Assembly (NCBI GenBank): GCA_051984675.1
Contig: JBPYFK010000127.1
Location: 1-31,993 of the forward strand
Direction: 5' to 3'
Length of the DNA stretch: 31,993 nt
DNA from: JBPYFK01 sp051984675
GTDB lineage: Bacteria > Actinomycetota > Actinomycetes > Mycobacteriales > Pseudonocardiaceae
Positions 17,345 to 25,965 of the stretch are shown here, piece after piece (positions within the stretch are counted from its first letter, which is position 1; every line of letters starts with the position of its first letter). Position numbers and translations under genes: made by a program. A model generated the notes under the pieces. It saw only the letters and a program-made list of their open reading frames with translations, made no database searches and had not been told where the DNA came from.

Positions 17345-17516
17345 CCGCAAAGCGCCAGGCATGGACTCAACGGGCACGTCGGTGCGCCCATTCAGAAACC
17401 TGCAACCTGATCACGATTGTCCACCTGGCGCCCGGTCCGCGATCTGATCCGCGCAGCGCATGCGAACGGCATCCGCGAGCGGTAATGCCTTGTGACCGCG
17501 ACGCTGAAGCACGACC

Positions 17517-17840
17517 TCAGTCCAATCTCGACGCTTGTAGGTTGTTCTCAGATGAAAAGGCCCGAGCGCTCCGCAAGTCTGACCGGCTCGCTGCGAAGAA
17601 CCCGCCGGCAGGAATGAGCGCATCAGCAAGAATGATGACCAAGGTCCTTCTGCTCCAGGCCAATGGCGTGCGCAACTGAAACGTCAGCAAGACATAGAAG
17701 ATGAACAGAACGCCATGTATTGGCCCCATGACATGGACACCTTCTGGTGCTGCTGCCGCGTACTTTACAACGGTAGCCACTATCAGCATCAACCACGACG
17801 CCGCTTCAGCGATCGCGACCCACCGGAACAAACGTGTCAT
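17517..17840 (-). CDS. DUF3817 integral membrane protein
   Basis: A 107-residue membrane protein of unknown role. It begins MTRLFRWVAIAEAASWL and includes the family-typical VHVMGPIHGVLFIFYV and LADALIPAGGFF. Three hydrophobic segments lie at about 6-26, 37-56 and 68-86. The ATG at 17840 was chosen because the family starts MxxLFRxxAxxEA; the longer in-frame reading from 17951 adds a non-matching N-terminus. The C-terminal 20 residues are polar and differ from the usual family end. DUF3817 (TIGR03954) proteins are widespread in actinobacteria and often stand alone, as here. Confidence 0.88.
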   Translation of the reverse strand: MTRLFRWVAIAEAASWLMLIVATVVKYAAAAPEGVHVMGPIHGVLFIFYVLLTFQLRTPLAWSRRTLVIILADALIPAGGFFAASRSDLRSARAFSSENNLQASRLD

Positions 17841-17980
17841 GGTGCCACTGTATAGGCCAGCACTCTCACCATGCGGGCACCCGACTGGGTGCCTGTAGAC
17901 GGTTGACGCAGGCCAGTTCTCACATGCTCCAGCGAGCGCGCACGAAGGCAAGCGCGCACGAACGCCACCTCTTCCGATGG

Positions 17981-18403
17981 CTACTCCTCATGAGGACCCG
18001 TTGCGTCGATCTCGACCAAGCCGTTGGCGGCATCGAGCCGGACCCAGTCGCCGGTTGCGATAGCCTTGGTAGGGTCGCGATCAAGATCGGATACTGCCGG
18101 TACTCGAGTCACGACGGCGCCGAGGGCTGCCTTTGTCGTCGTGACTGTGAAGATCATCCCGAGTGGCGCGGTCCCCATCAGGCGCGTCGCTTGAAAGAAC
18201 CCCGACCAACCAGAGGAGCCTTTAGCTCCAGGGAATACTAGTATCTTGCCGGTGAAACACACGCCGAACAATTCGTGACGTCGTTCGATGATCGTGCCGC
18301 TGGCAGGGTCGATACCGCCCCAGCCAGAGATAGTTTCGTGCGAAACTAGTGCCTCGCCCTCAACGAGACCGGGGACGACGGTCCGTCCGCATAAGACCAT
18401 CAT
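17981..18403 (-). CDS. Aconitase X swivel-domain (small) subunit
   Basis: A 140-residue partner of the AcnX catalytic subunit. It supplies the swivel domain that completes the active site in a predicted dehydratase acting on a hydroxy acid. The DUF126/AcnX_swivel pattern is clear: GWGGIDPASGTIIERRH (27-43), then VFPGAKGSSGWSGFF, whose serines line the substrate site in the aconitase superfamily, and ALGAVVTRVPAVSD. The ATG overlaps the large-subunit stop as ATGA, so the pair are made together. Split subunits are the bacterial type II arrangement of AcnX. It is the last gene of the FAD-IlvD-MFS-AcnX operon. Confidence 0.92.
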   Translation of the reverse strand: MMVLCGRTVVPGLVEGEALVSHETISGWGGIDPASGTIIERRHELFGVCFTGKILVFPGAKGSSGWSGFFQATRLMGTAPLGMIFTVTTTKAALGAVVTRVPAVSDLDRDPTKAIATGDWVRLDAANGLVEIDATGPHEE

Positions 18404-19680
18404 CGCAGTTCACCCGTCCACCGCCCGCTGGTCGCAGCGTTGATGCAGTCCTCCAGTGTTCCGAACCACGCCTCGATGCCGAGGATCGCGGGGAGATAGT
18501 GGGCTTGTTTTGCCGAGTCTGTGGCGAAAACCTTGGTGCCAGCGGGAGCGGCACGTGACATCGCTGGGCACGAGTCGACAAGCACTTTTCCGCCGGCCGA
18601 CTCGATGACGGCCGTGTACCCGTTGCGATCCGCGATGGCTTTCAGAGCGCGTGGAGCCACGATCCACAGTTGGGTGCCAGAGTGCAAGCGACGTCCCTCC
18701 AACGCTTTCGCCGCATCCCGGATCTGTTCGATCGAGGCGTGTGGACAGCCCAGCAGTACGAAGTCGATGTCCGTGGATGAACCTTGGTCGTTCAGCGTCT
18801 CGTACACCGCACGCCGTTCGGCAGGCCCGTAGGGGATTCCGTCCGGCACCTGATGTCCGCCGAACGCTGCATCCAGATTCGGTGCTTCCGGGGTGATGCC
18901 CGGAATATGGTACAGCTCGACTCCCCCCGAAGAAGCTGCGGCGGCGCCGAAGTGCTTGAGATCTAGCAGATCGGGCTGGGCAAACTCGCCGACCAGTACG
19001 GGCCTTTCGTCTTGCACGAAGTCGCCGACGAAGTAACCCAGCATTCCCCAGTCCATGGCATTGTCTACCGGGTTATCGACCTCGACGAGATGAGTGCCGT
19101 ACCTGTTCCCCTCGATGTGGTTGCCCCACCAGGGAATCTTGCCTGTTAAGCTGGCCGCTCCGGTAGAGGCGGCTCCTTCACAGTTCGTACGAGCTCCCAG
19201 TACCGAATTGCAGTAGATTACCGCAGAGGATTCCATCCAGGCACAATGCTCACCACGAACTGGTAAGTTGCCAACCTGATACGGCGTGCAGGTGGCCAGG
19301 ATGTTCACTCCGCGGCGCCCGTAAAATGCTTCGGCGTCGGCCTGCAACTCCACAAACTCGGCTGGGTACGGCGCGGTGCCGATCGAGTCGGGGCCGAAAC
19401 CTTGCTGGAGTTGGCAGGTTGGGACCTTCATGTCCGGGATCTCGACTGCGTCGTCGCAGTCAAGATTGAGCACGGCGAATGCCTTGTGCCAACCTCCCTC
19501 TGCGACCAGCTTCGCCTTCGTCGGCGAGGGTTGGGTCGTGGTGCCCGCGACGTTTCGGGTGTCGCAGAGCCGCTCAGCGTCGAGCGCCTCGCCGTAGCGG
19601 ATCAGGAGGTCCATGGCCGCGGCGACAGCGGGTCCCTCGGCGCCATCCCGCATCGCCTTCTCGTCGTCGGTGAGATCCAT
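18400..19680 (-). CDS. Aconitase X catalytic (large) subunit
   Basis: A 426-residue Fe-S dehydratase (DUF521/AcnX). Known family members dehydrate cis-3-hydroxy-L-proline in bacteria or mevalonate 5-phosphate in archaea; the substrate here is unknown. Expected motifs are present: ATCTPY with Cys131, CNSVLGARTNCEG (157-169), GNHIEGNRYGTHLVEV, LGCPHASIEQI with Cys312, and VDSCP with Cys371. These cysteines are the candidate cluster ligands. The sequence reads RTNCEG where I recall RTNREG as usual, and CNSV where ANSV is usual. GAAGGGAG precedes the ATG, which overlaps the upstream MFS stop as TAATG. The position downstream of an importer implies a catabolic role. Confidence 0.94.
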   Translation of the reverse strand: MDLTDDEKAMRDGAEGPAVAAAMDLLIRYGEALDAERLCDTRNVAGTTTQPSPTKAKLVAEGGWHKAFAVLNLDCDDAVEIPDMKVPTCQLQQGFGPDSIGTAPYPAEFVELQADAEAFYGRRGVNILATCTPYQVGNLPVRGEHCAWMESSAVIYCNSVLGARTNCEGAASTGAASLTGKIPWWGNHIEGNRYGTHLVEVDNPVDNAMDWGMLGYFVGDFVQDERPVLVGEFAQPDLLDLKHFGAAAASSGGVELYHIPGITPEAPNLDAAFGGHQVPDGIPYGPAERRAVYETLNDQGSSTDIDFVLLGCPHASIEQIRDAAKALEGRRLHSGTQLWIVAPRALKAIADRNGYTAVIESAGGKVLVDSCPAMSRAAPAGTKVFATDSAKQAHYLPAILGIEAWFGTLEDCINAATSGRWTGELR

Positions 19681-21020
19681 TAAGCTCCCTTCACTGCCAC
19701 CTGCGCCGCGGTGACGTCCGTCAGGTTGTTCGTTTCGGGACTCTTGCGCACTGCCGCGAACATCAACACACCGCCGCCGACGATGAGCACGACCGGCGTG
19801 AACGCGTACGGCATGAGCGTGCTGAGCGCCAGCAGCCACACGCTGTACAGCCCCGGCAGGATCAGCCCGAACATGTACCCGATGCTGTAGCCGCTGGCAC
19901 GAACGCTGGCCGGGAAGCGTTCGTTGAGGTAGGCGAGAATGACACCAAGCGGCGCGGACGGGAGCACATTGGCGATCACGGCGATGAGCCCGATCAACCA
20001 GGCCGGCGCACCAGCCCTGGCGCTCAGTCCCAGCAGTAGGAATGCGCCTGCTACCAGGAAGGTCATCACCAGCGCCCACCGCATCAGCAATGCTCGATTG
20101 CCGATCCGCTGGCCGATCACAGCCAACACCATGATCATGATGATGGTCAGGATCGACCCAATGATCTCGACGGTGGTGCTCAGCTGCGGGCTCTGCTTCA
20201 GCACCTGGACCAGCAGTGTCGGCAGGAAAGACACCGACATCTGGGCGGCGAACCAGTAGCCACAGGTGAACAGGAATACGTTCGTGATCAGTGAGCGGTG
20301 CGTTGTGAACAACTCAACGACGGGCTGGCGCTGCGCCTTGCTGCGGCGCTGGTGGTAAACGGAGTCGTCCTCGACGACTCCGCGGTAGTGCCACAGGTAC
20401 GCCAAGCCGAGTACGAAACCCAACAAGAACGGAACCCGCCAGCCCCACGCGAGAAAACCCGCGCGCGGCAAGGCGTCGAGGACGCCTAACAACAGCAAGT
20501 TCATGACCAGGAATGAACCGGGCGCGCCGACGCCGATGAGCCCACCGACCCAGCCGCGCCGAGATTTGTGGGCCTGCTCGAGCGCCAGTGGGATCGGCGC
20601 GGCGTATCCGCCGGCCAGGAAGATGCCACCGATCAACCGCAGCAGTGCGAACACGATGATCGCGCCATAGCCCCACATCGCGTACCCGGGCATGAGGCCC
20701 ATCAGCAACGTCACGATGGTGAAGCCCCAACCGCTAACGATGGTGATGCGCTTTCGCCCAATGCGGTCGGACAAGTTCCCGAAAACCACGCTGCCGACGG
20801 GGCGGGCGAGCAGTCCGACGGTGAACAGCAGTGTCGTGATCGTCGCCTTGATCTCCACTGGCAGCCCAGGTGGGACGAAGTAGACCATGGCCGCTGGCAG
20901 CACGAGGGCAGGCAGGTACACGTCAAAGCTGTCGACAAACATCGAGAAAGCGCCGCCCTGGGCGGATCGCCGTTCGTCGGCCTCGGTGAGGATGGTGTGG
21001 CCATTGTTGGACGGGGACAT
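19680..21020 (-). CDS. MFS metabolite:H+ symporter (MHS-like)
   Basis: A 446-residue, 12-TM inner-membrane importer, probably for the organic acid processed by the neighbouring dehydratases. The first segments resemble the metabolite:H+ symporter group (FSMFVDSFDVYLPAL), and motif A is FGNLSDRIGRKRIT (about 80-93). A second, weaker motif A-like loop follows TM8. AGGAG lies 8 nt before the ATG, inside the end of the upstream ilvD-like gene region (15-bp gap). Its stop overlaps the AcnX large-subunit start by 1 bp. Relatives carry citrate, alpha-ketoglutarate, shikimate or proline betaine, so an acid or amino-acid substrate is likely. Confidence 0.9.
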   Translation of the reverse strand: MSPSNNGHTILTEADERRSAQGGAFSMFVDSFDVYLPALVLPAAMVYFVPPGLPVEIKATITTLLFTVGLLARPVGSVVFGNLSDRIGRKRITIVSGWGFTIVTLLMGLMPGYAMWGYGAIIVFALLRLIGGIFLAGGYAAPIPLALEQAHKSRRGWVGGLIGVGAPGSFLVMNLLLLGVLDALPRAGFLAWGWRVPFLLGFVLGLAYLWHYRGVVEDDSVYHQRRSKAQRQPVVELFTTHRSLITNVFLFTCGYWFAAQMSVSFLPTLLVQVLKQSPQLSTTVEIIGSILTIIMIMVLAVIGQRIGNRALLMRWALVMTFLVAGAFLLLGLSARAGAPAWLIGLIAVIANVLPSAPLGVILAYLNERFPASVRASGYSIGYMFGLILPGLYSVWLLALSTLMPYAFTPVVLIVGGGVLMFAAVRKSPETNNLTDVTAAQVAVKGA

Positions 21021-21035
21021 CGCCGACTCCTGACG

Positions 21036-22697
21036 TCAGTGCTCGGGGCGTAGCACGGCCCCGGCATCCAAGGGGCGCACGGTGCGCCGGTAAATCGAAA
21101 GCCATCCGGTCTCGACGTACTCCGGGACCGATACGACCTGCCTGTGTTCCAGCTCTGCGGGCTCGACGCACAGCTCGCACGTGCGCGCGGGTAGGTCTAT
21201 CCGCACCATGTCGCCGTCGCGCACCAGCGCGAGCGGACCTCCATCAGCCGCTTCAGGACGCGCCTCGCCCACGACGATGCCTCGATTGACCAAGCCCGAC
21301 AGCTGACCGTCGGTGACCACCGCGACCTTGCTCGTGAGGCCGGCCCTGTCGAGGGCGAAGACGATCTGCGAGCTCATTCCCATGCCCGGCCGTCCTCGCG
21401 GACCCAGGCCGCGCAGCACCACGACGTCTCCAGTGATGATCTCGTCCTCGGCCAGCGCGGCGAGCGCGTCTTCCTGGGTCTCGAAGCATCGCGCCGGACC
21501 GGTGAATGTGCTGGGTCGTTCGTCGTCGAGGGCCAGCTTCACGATGCCGCCCGCAGGCGTGAGTGAGCCACGCAGAACCACGATCAGCGGATCGTGGGAG
21601 AAGGGGCGCTCGGTCGATCGAATGATGTCGTCATCTGCGATCGTCACGTCGGCGAGGTTGTCTCCGACACTGCGCCCGGTGACCGTGCTGGCGTCTAGGG
21701 CGAGCATGCTTCCGAGCTGCGCCATGACAGCAGCGGCGCCTCCAGCGGAGTCGAACTGTTCAATCGTGTGCGGACCGTTCGGACGGACGGCGGCCAGCAT
21801 CGGCGTGTCGGTGCCGAGGCTTGCGAACATACCGGTGACATCGACATTCACCCCGGCTTCCTCGGCCACGGCTTGGAGATGCTTGATGGTGTTGATGGAG
21901 GCGCCGACCGCGAGCGCTACGCGGACAGCATTGACGAATGCCTGCCGCGTGAGCACGGTGCGGGGGCGTAGTCCCTCGGCCACCATGGCCACGATGCGTG
22001 TTGCGACCCGCTCGACCGTGTCCCACATGGCAGGCGAGTTGGCGGCCACAGGCGTGCTGCCGGGAAGTGCCATGCCGAGCGCCTCGGCGACAACGTGCAT
22101 CGAGTTCGCGGTGCCCATCCCGGCGCACACCCCAGGTCCGCGCACCGCGTCCTCGCTCATCTCGATCAGTTCGTCGGTGCCAGCGGCGTTCCTTGCCGCA
22201 CATGCGTGCAGGAAGACGTCCTCGATGTCGCAATGCTCGCCTCGGAACCTCCCGCTGGGCTGATAGCCGCAGGCGATCAGCACCGTGGGAAGGTCGAGTC
22301 GGCCCGCGGACATCAGCTGGGCAGGTGCCGTCTTGTCGCAACTCGCGAGGCAGACCATTCCGTCGAGTTGAGCGCCCTCCACAGCGACCTCGATGTCGTT
22401 CACGATCAGGTCACGCGCGGAGAGGATGTATCCGCCCCCGTGCCCGGCGGAATGGATGAAGTCGCTCGGCGCGGTTGTGCGCACCTCGAACGCAAGCCCG
22501 CCCGCCTCCGTGATGGCGGCCTTCACCCGCGCGGCCACGGAATCGAGGTGGCTGAAGCAGATCGCCATGTCGGACGACGAGTTCACGACCGCGATCTTGG
22601 GTTTGAGCATGTCCGCATCGGTGAGGCCGAGCGCGCGCCACTGGGCCCGCCGTGTCGCCCAGCGCACTGACCCCGGCTCGAAATTGCTCCGCAGCAT
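21036..22697 (-). CDS. IlvD/Edd family Fe-S dehydratase
   Basis: A 553-residue dehydratase converting a 2,3-dihydroxy (or sugar) acid into a 2-keto acid. The three cluster cysteines are all in family positions: Cys47 in NSSSDMAICFSH, Cys120 in LASCDKTAPAQLM and Cys191 in GVCAGMGTANSM. The swivel domain (about 370-550) has the expected VVLRGLGPRGRPGMG and VTDGQLSG, whose Ser would be the catalytic base. Length fits the family (about 550-600). The motifs depart from biosynthetic DHAD (for example GVCAGM instead of GxCGGM), and the operon context is catabolic, so a sugar-acid or aromatic-acid dehydratase is more likely than IlvD itself. GGGAGGGA precedes the ATG. Confidence 0.92.
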   Translation of the reverse strand: MLRSNFEPGSVRWATRRAQWRALGLTDADMLKPKIAVVNSSSDMAICFSHLDSVAARVKAAITEAGGLAFEVRTTAPSDFIHSAGHGGGYILSARDLIVNDIEVAVEGAQLDGMVCLASCDKTAPAQLMSAGRLDLPTVLIACGYQPSGRFRGEHCDIEDVFLHACAARNAAGTDELIEMSEDAVRGPGVCAGMGTANSMHVVAEALGMALPGSTPVAANSPAMWDTVERVATRIVAMVAEGLRPRTVLTRQAFVNAVRVALAVGASINTIKHLQAVAEEAGVNVDVTGMFASLGTDTPMLAAVRPNGPHTIEQFDSAGGAAAVMAQLGSMLALDASTVTGRSVGDNLADVTIADDDIIRSTERPFSHDPLIVVLRGSLTPAGGIVKLALDDERPSTFTGPARCFETQEDALAALAEDEIITGDVVVLRGLGPRGRPGMGMSSQIVFALDRAGLTSKVAVVTDGQLSGLVNRGIVVGEARPEAADGGPLALVRDGDMVRIDLPARTCELCVEPAELEHRQVVSVPEYVETGWLSIYRRTVRPLDAGAVLRPEH

Positions 22698-22733
22698 GCT
22701 CCCTCCCTGCTCGACCCCGGCTCGGGGGTTGAT

Positions 22734-24023
22734 TCAGTTATCCAGATTCGCCGTCAGCCGGGCACCAAGCTCGGCATGGTCGATGTCGTGCACGCTGCCC
22801 TTGCCAGCGAGATCCAGTGCGTGTGCGGCCGCTGCGCCCATGGCACCGCATGGCCCCATCACGCGGATGCTCGACAGCGCGGCAGCGTCACCGTCCACAC
22901 AGCGCCCCGCCACCAGCACATTTCGGGCGTCAGGTGGTGTCATTGAGCGCAGTGGAACGTAGTGCACGTGGTCGGGCCCAAATGGTTCCCAGACGTAGCC
23001 TTGGGGGCTGTCGTGTAGTTCGATGGGCCAAGCGGTACGAGCGACGGCATCCGGGAATCGCTTCCCCGCCCGCACCTCGTCGACATTCACCTGGTGGACT
23101 GCCTTGACCCACCGGGTCTGGCGGCGCCCCGGAAAACCGTATGCGCGCACCCGAGCCTTGCCAAACGTCTCTGGGAACTCGGCACGGAGAAACGCCACCA
23201 CCCGGTCGGCTTGTGCTTTGCCTTCCAACTGGGCTCGGCTCGCGGCGATCGGATCAAGCGGGGCCTCGATGTGCGTCATGTTGAGCACGGCAGTGCCACG
23301 GCCAGGAAAGAAGAACGCCAAACCATCATGCCGGCGCAACCCATATGCCTCCGCTCGCGCATCCACTCGCGCTGCGAGTTCGGCTGGGCTGGGGTGCTGG
23401 GTTTCGTCGAGGTGCTCGACGACGAGCTGCTGTGAACCGTAGATCTCGCGTTCGGGCACGTGGCAGGGCAGCCCCGCCTCCCAGATCAGCGCGGCGTCCC
23501 CACTCGCGTCGACGAATCCGGTGGCGCTGACTTCGACCGTGCCGTAGCGGCTCGCGAGGACCACAGTCTGGAACTGATCGCCGTCGCGCACAACATCGGT
23601 GATCACCGCACCGGTGATGGCGTCAATGCCGTGCGCTCGGACGGTGTCCTCCACCCAGCGTCCCAACACGACCTCGTCGTAACCCACGGTCGTGGTATGC
23701 GTGCGGTTGTAAAACAGGTCCCCGGAGGCGCCGAGGTCCCGGAAGATGTCATCGAATATCCCGTGCGTGAGCTGGTGGTGCTCGGGCGCGTTTCCGAACA
23801 CGCCACAAAACAGCCCGATCAGCGAGTTGACCATCTGGCCGCCCAGCACCGGCAGTGCGTCGACCAGCACCACGCGTCTGCCCAAGCGGGCGGATTCGAC
23901 CGCCGCCGACAGGCCCGCGATGCCGGCCCCGATGACGCACACGTCGGCATCTACGTGGTGGCTGACGGTAGTCAGCGGCTTGGCGACCGTCTTGAGAGCA
24001 AGGCCGGTCAGCGGATGCGGCAT
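22734..24023 (-). CDS. FAD-dependent oxidoreductase (FAD_oxidored type)
   Basis: A 429-residue flavoenzyme, first gene of the operon. The dinucleotide fold begins DVCVIGAGIAGLSAA (GxGxxG 32-37) with the ribose-binding acid Asp55 in VVLVDA. The loop GGQMVNSLIGLFCG and later GFVDASGDAAL and NVLVAGRCVDGDAAALSSIRVMG fit the PF12831 group, which resembles flavoprotein dehydrogenases of organic acids. C-terminal residues about 370-410 close the FAD site. No signal peptide is seen. The start is uncertain because no Shine-Dalgarno precedes the ATG. It is followed after 36 bp by the IlvD/Edd gene. Its reaction is probably oxidation of the imported compound, but the substrate is unknown. Confidence 0.9.
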   Translation of the reverse strand: MPHPLTGLALKTVAKPLTTVSHHVDADVCVIGAGIAGLSAAVESARLGRRVVLVDALPVLGGQMVNSLIGLFCGVFGNAPEHHQLTHGIFDDIFRDLGASGDLFYNRTHTTTVGYDEVVLGRWVEDTVRAHGIDAITGAVITDVVRDGDQFQTVVLASRYGTVEVSATGFVDASGDAALIWEAGLPCHVPEREIYGSQQLVVEHLDETQHPSPAELAARVDARAEAYGLRRHDGLAFFFPGRGTAVLNMTHIEAPLDPIAASRAQLEGKAQADRVVAFLRAEFPETFGKARVRAYGFPGRRQTRWVKAVHQVNVDEVRAGKRFPDAVARTAWPIELHDSPQGYVWEPFGPDHVHYVPLRSMTPPDARNVLVAGRCVDGDAAALSSIRVMGPCGAMGAAAAHALDLAGKGSVHDIDHAELGARLTANLDN

Positions 24024-24080
24024 GGATCACAAGCTAGGCAGCTCGGGAACGCGGCCGGAAATAGACAAATCGACTACGAC

Positions 24081-24094
24081 AGCATAAGTATGCT
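24081..24094. promoter_or_regulatory. Palindromic operator candidate upstream of the FAD-AcnX operon
   Basis: AGCATA-AG-TATGCT is a perfect 6-bp inverted repeat with a 2-nt spacer, 58 bp upstream of the flavoenzyme start and just after the lysR stop. It sits in the most AT-rich part of the 84-bp gap, where the operon promoter is expected. The LysR or the GntR protein is the likely binder; CTATAC directly beside it recalls the TATAC core upstream of the second MFS gene. Confidence 0.5.
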
Positions 24095-24107
24095 CTATAC
24101 GTGCAGT

Positions 24108-25019
24108 TCAGAGGTCTGATGCGAGATCAACGAGCGTCTGCCGCAGCCAGCGATGCGCCGGGTCACGATCGTAATCTGAGTGCCACCAGAACTTCTCCAC
24201 AATCGTTTCCGGCTCGCCCGGGCAGGGCACCACCAGCAGTCCGAAACGCTCAGCGATCTGGATCGCGAGCCTCTCCTGCAACAGCGCCACCCGGTCAGTT
24301 CCGGCAACGAAATACGGTACTGCCTGATAACTCTCGACACGTACCCGGATCCGGGGCTGTATCCCGAACAGCATCAACTGCCGGCTCATCGGTGCCACGG
24401 CAGGTACACCCCGATCGGGATGAAATGGCGCCACCCAAGGCATCTCGGCGAGCTGCTCGAGGCTGAGGGTGTTATCGCGAACGTGCGCGTTCTCCTCATC
24501 GACCACGCATACCCAACGGTCCGTGAACAGCTCGGTAGAACGGACGCCGCCTAGCTCGAACCCGCTGGCCGGTGGGGCCACCATGCCGTCGACCAAACGG
24601 ATCGTCTCAGCCATGGTGCTCGCGAAGGATTCCCGTACAAGCCGAATGTGCACGTTCACGCCAGGGGCGCTGGTCGAAAGCTGGTGTGATAACCGCCGGC
24701 CCAGCACGGCCACCGTGTAATCCGCCATGAACAACGTGAACTCGCGTCGCGATGCGCCGGGATCAAAGTCGTGCGTGGTGGCGAACAGCCGTTCGGCCGC
24801 ATTGCATACCGCTTCGACCTGGTCGGCAAGCTGGACTGCCAGCGGCGAGAGCACATAACCGTTCTTGCTGCGAACGAGCAGCTCATCATCGAAATGCCGG
24901 CGAAGCCGCGACAGTGACGCGCTCAACGCAGGCTGCGAAACGCCGATGCGCGCGGCCGCGCGCGTGACGTTCCGCTCCCGCAGCAGCTCGCGTAGCGCGA
25001 CCAGCAAGTTCAGGTCCAT
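24108..25019 (-). CDS. LysR family transcriptional regulator
   Basis: A 303-residue activator or repressor. The N-terminal winged helix (1-60) has RNVTRAAARIGVSQPALSASLSRLRRHFDDELLVR, so the substrate-binding domain (about 90-300) should sense a pathway metabolite. The ATG at 25019 (MDLNLLVAL) matches the usual LysR start; an in-frame GTG at 25052 would add 11 residues and has no better ribosome binding site. It lies immediately upstream of, and in the same direction as, the FAD-IlvD-MFS-AcnX operon. That differs from the usual divergent LysR layout, so it may be co-transcribed or control the palindrome at 24081-24094. Confidence 0.92.
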   Translation of the reverse strand: MDLNLLVALRELLRERNVTRAAARIGVSQPALSASLSRLRRHFDDELLVRSKNGYVLSPLAVQLADQVEAVCNAAERLFATTHDFDPGASRREFTLFMADYTVAVLGRRLSHQLSTSAPGVNVHIRLVRESFASTMAETIRLVDGMVAPPASGFELGGVRSTELFTDRWVCVVDEENAHVRDNTLSLEQLAEMPWVAPFHPDRGVPAVAPMSRQLMLFGIQPRIRVRVESYQAVPYFVAGTDRVALLQERLAIQIAERFGLLVVPCPGEPETIVEKFWWHSDYDRDPAHRWLRQTLVDLASDL

Positions 25020-25163
25020 GTTCGCTAAGTGGGCGGATGCGTGCCTCACCACGAACGGACCATAACGCCTCTGTGCTCATATGCGTAGGCGTCGGGCCAG
25101 GCGCGAGGTCACACGGTCGACCGCTTCCGAAACCATCGCGAAGACCTGCCCTGGCCCCGCCAT

Positions 25164-25877
25164 CTACTGGTACCTCTGCTCCTGAGGTTCGCTGGTAGCC
25201 GTCATCCACTGCGTAATGTAGGCGCCCGTTTCCAGCACGTGATCCCTCATGGCGATCTCGGCGGCATCTCCATCTCGAGCCTTCAGCGCCTCGAACACCT
25301 TCCGATGTGCGATTTCGGAACACCTCTTCTGCTGCGGATCTCCCCAGTAGTTCCGCTTGTACGGCAGCGGCACTTCCAGCAGGTGGCGACCGATGTGCTT
25401 CAGGCGGGAACTGCCGACGATCGTGAACAGCATGTTGTGGAAGAAGATGTTCTCCTCGTTGCAGTCGTCCACAGCGGAGCTTGAAAACGACTCGAGCCGA
25501 GCACAGCTCTTCTCGAGGACGGCAACCTGCTGGTTGGAGATGTGATCCGTCGCGAAGCGCGCGACACGTCCCTCGACCAGGCTTCGTACCTCGTGGACCA
25601 GATGAACCTCTTCGGCACTGTACTCCCGCACTCTGGCACCGCGGCCGGATTGGAGCGTCAACAGCCCCTCCACCGCGAGGACCAGGAAAGCCTCGCGCAC
25701 CGGAGTTCGACTCACTCCCATGCGTGCTGCGATCTCACCTTCGCGGATCCGCTCACCTGGTAGCACGTCGCCTCGCACGATGGCATCACGCAGACCCTCG
25801 ATCACGCCCTCGTGCGCGTTCGTGCCGGTCATCACTTCATGCGTCTTCGGTGAGCGCATCAATCTCCTCGTCGTCAT
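25164..25877 (-). CDS. GntR family transcriptional regulator (FadR/FCD subfamily)
   Basis: A 237-residue repressor. The winged helix (about 22-85) contains GEIAARMGVSRTPVREAFLVLAVEGLL. The FCD domain (about 95-225) binds a metal and an organic acid; candidate ligands are the His in FFHNMLF, the His in IAHRKVFEAL and the His in MRDHVLETG. FCD members usually respond to carboxylates or sugar acids, in keeping with the catabolic genes on both sides. It is divergent from the second MFS gene, with a TGTATACCA site between them. The ATG at 25877 has GAGGAG-like sequence upstream. Confidence 0.93.
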   Translation of the reverse strand: MTTRRLMRSPKTHEVMTGTNAHEGVIEGLRDAIVRGDVLPGERIREGEIAARMGVSRTPVREAFLVLAVEGLLTLQSGRGARVREYSAEEVHLVHEVRSLVEGRVARFATDHISNQQVAVLEKSCARLESFSSSAVDDCNEENIFFHNMLFTIVGSSRLKHIGRHLLEVPLPYKRNYWGDPQQKRCSEIAHRKVFEALKARDGDAAEIAMRDHVLETGAYITQWMTATSEPQEQRYQ

Positions 25878-25905
25878 CTGAACCTTGCGGTTCAGCTGCG
25901 AGCAA

Positions 25906-25914
25906 TGTATACCA
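25906..25914. promoter_or_regulatory. Candidate GntR/FCD operator
   Basis: TGTATACCA, centred on the palindrome GTATAC, lies in the 88-bp gap between the divergent GntR and MFS genes. Many FCD regulators bind TGGTATACCA-like sites. A second palindrome, TGCATGCA (25935-25942), lies 20 bp further on. The assignment is inferred from position and motif type. Confidence 0.5.
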
Positions 25915-25965
25915 GACCATCAATTCGTATGCAGTGCATGCAGCACCGTCGTTGGGAAGATCACC

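Larger units (their letters stand above)
16853..17516. other. Palindrome-rich non-coding region upstream of phoU
   Basis: About 660 bp with no supportable gene. Frames at 17054-17317, 17145-17447 and 17212-17679 (+) lack motifs. It contains a perfect 18-bp palindrome (17044-17061), a 15-bp hairpin (17207-17245) and a 10-bp inverted repeat (17291-17344), listed separately. It must hold the phoU promoter and probably the transcription end of the DUF3817 gene. Confidence 0.45.

Noticed and set aside
21036..22697. Calling the dehydratase ilvD (branched-chain biosynthesis)
   Set aside because: The cysteine motifs differ from biosynthetic DHAD and the gene is in a catabolic-looking operon, so only the IlvD/Edd family name is supported.
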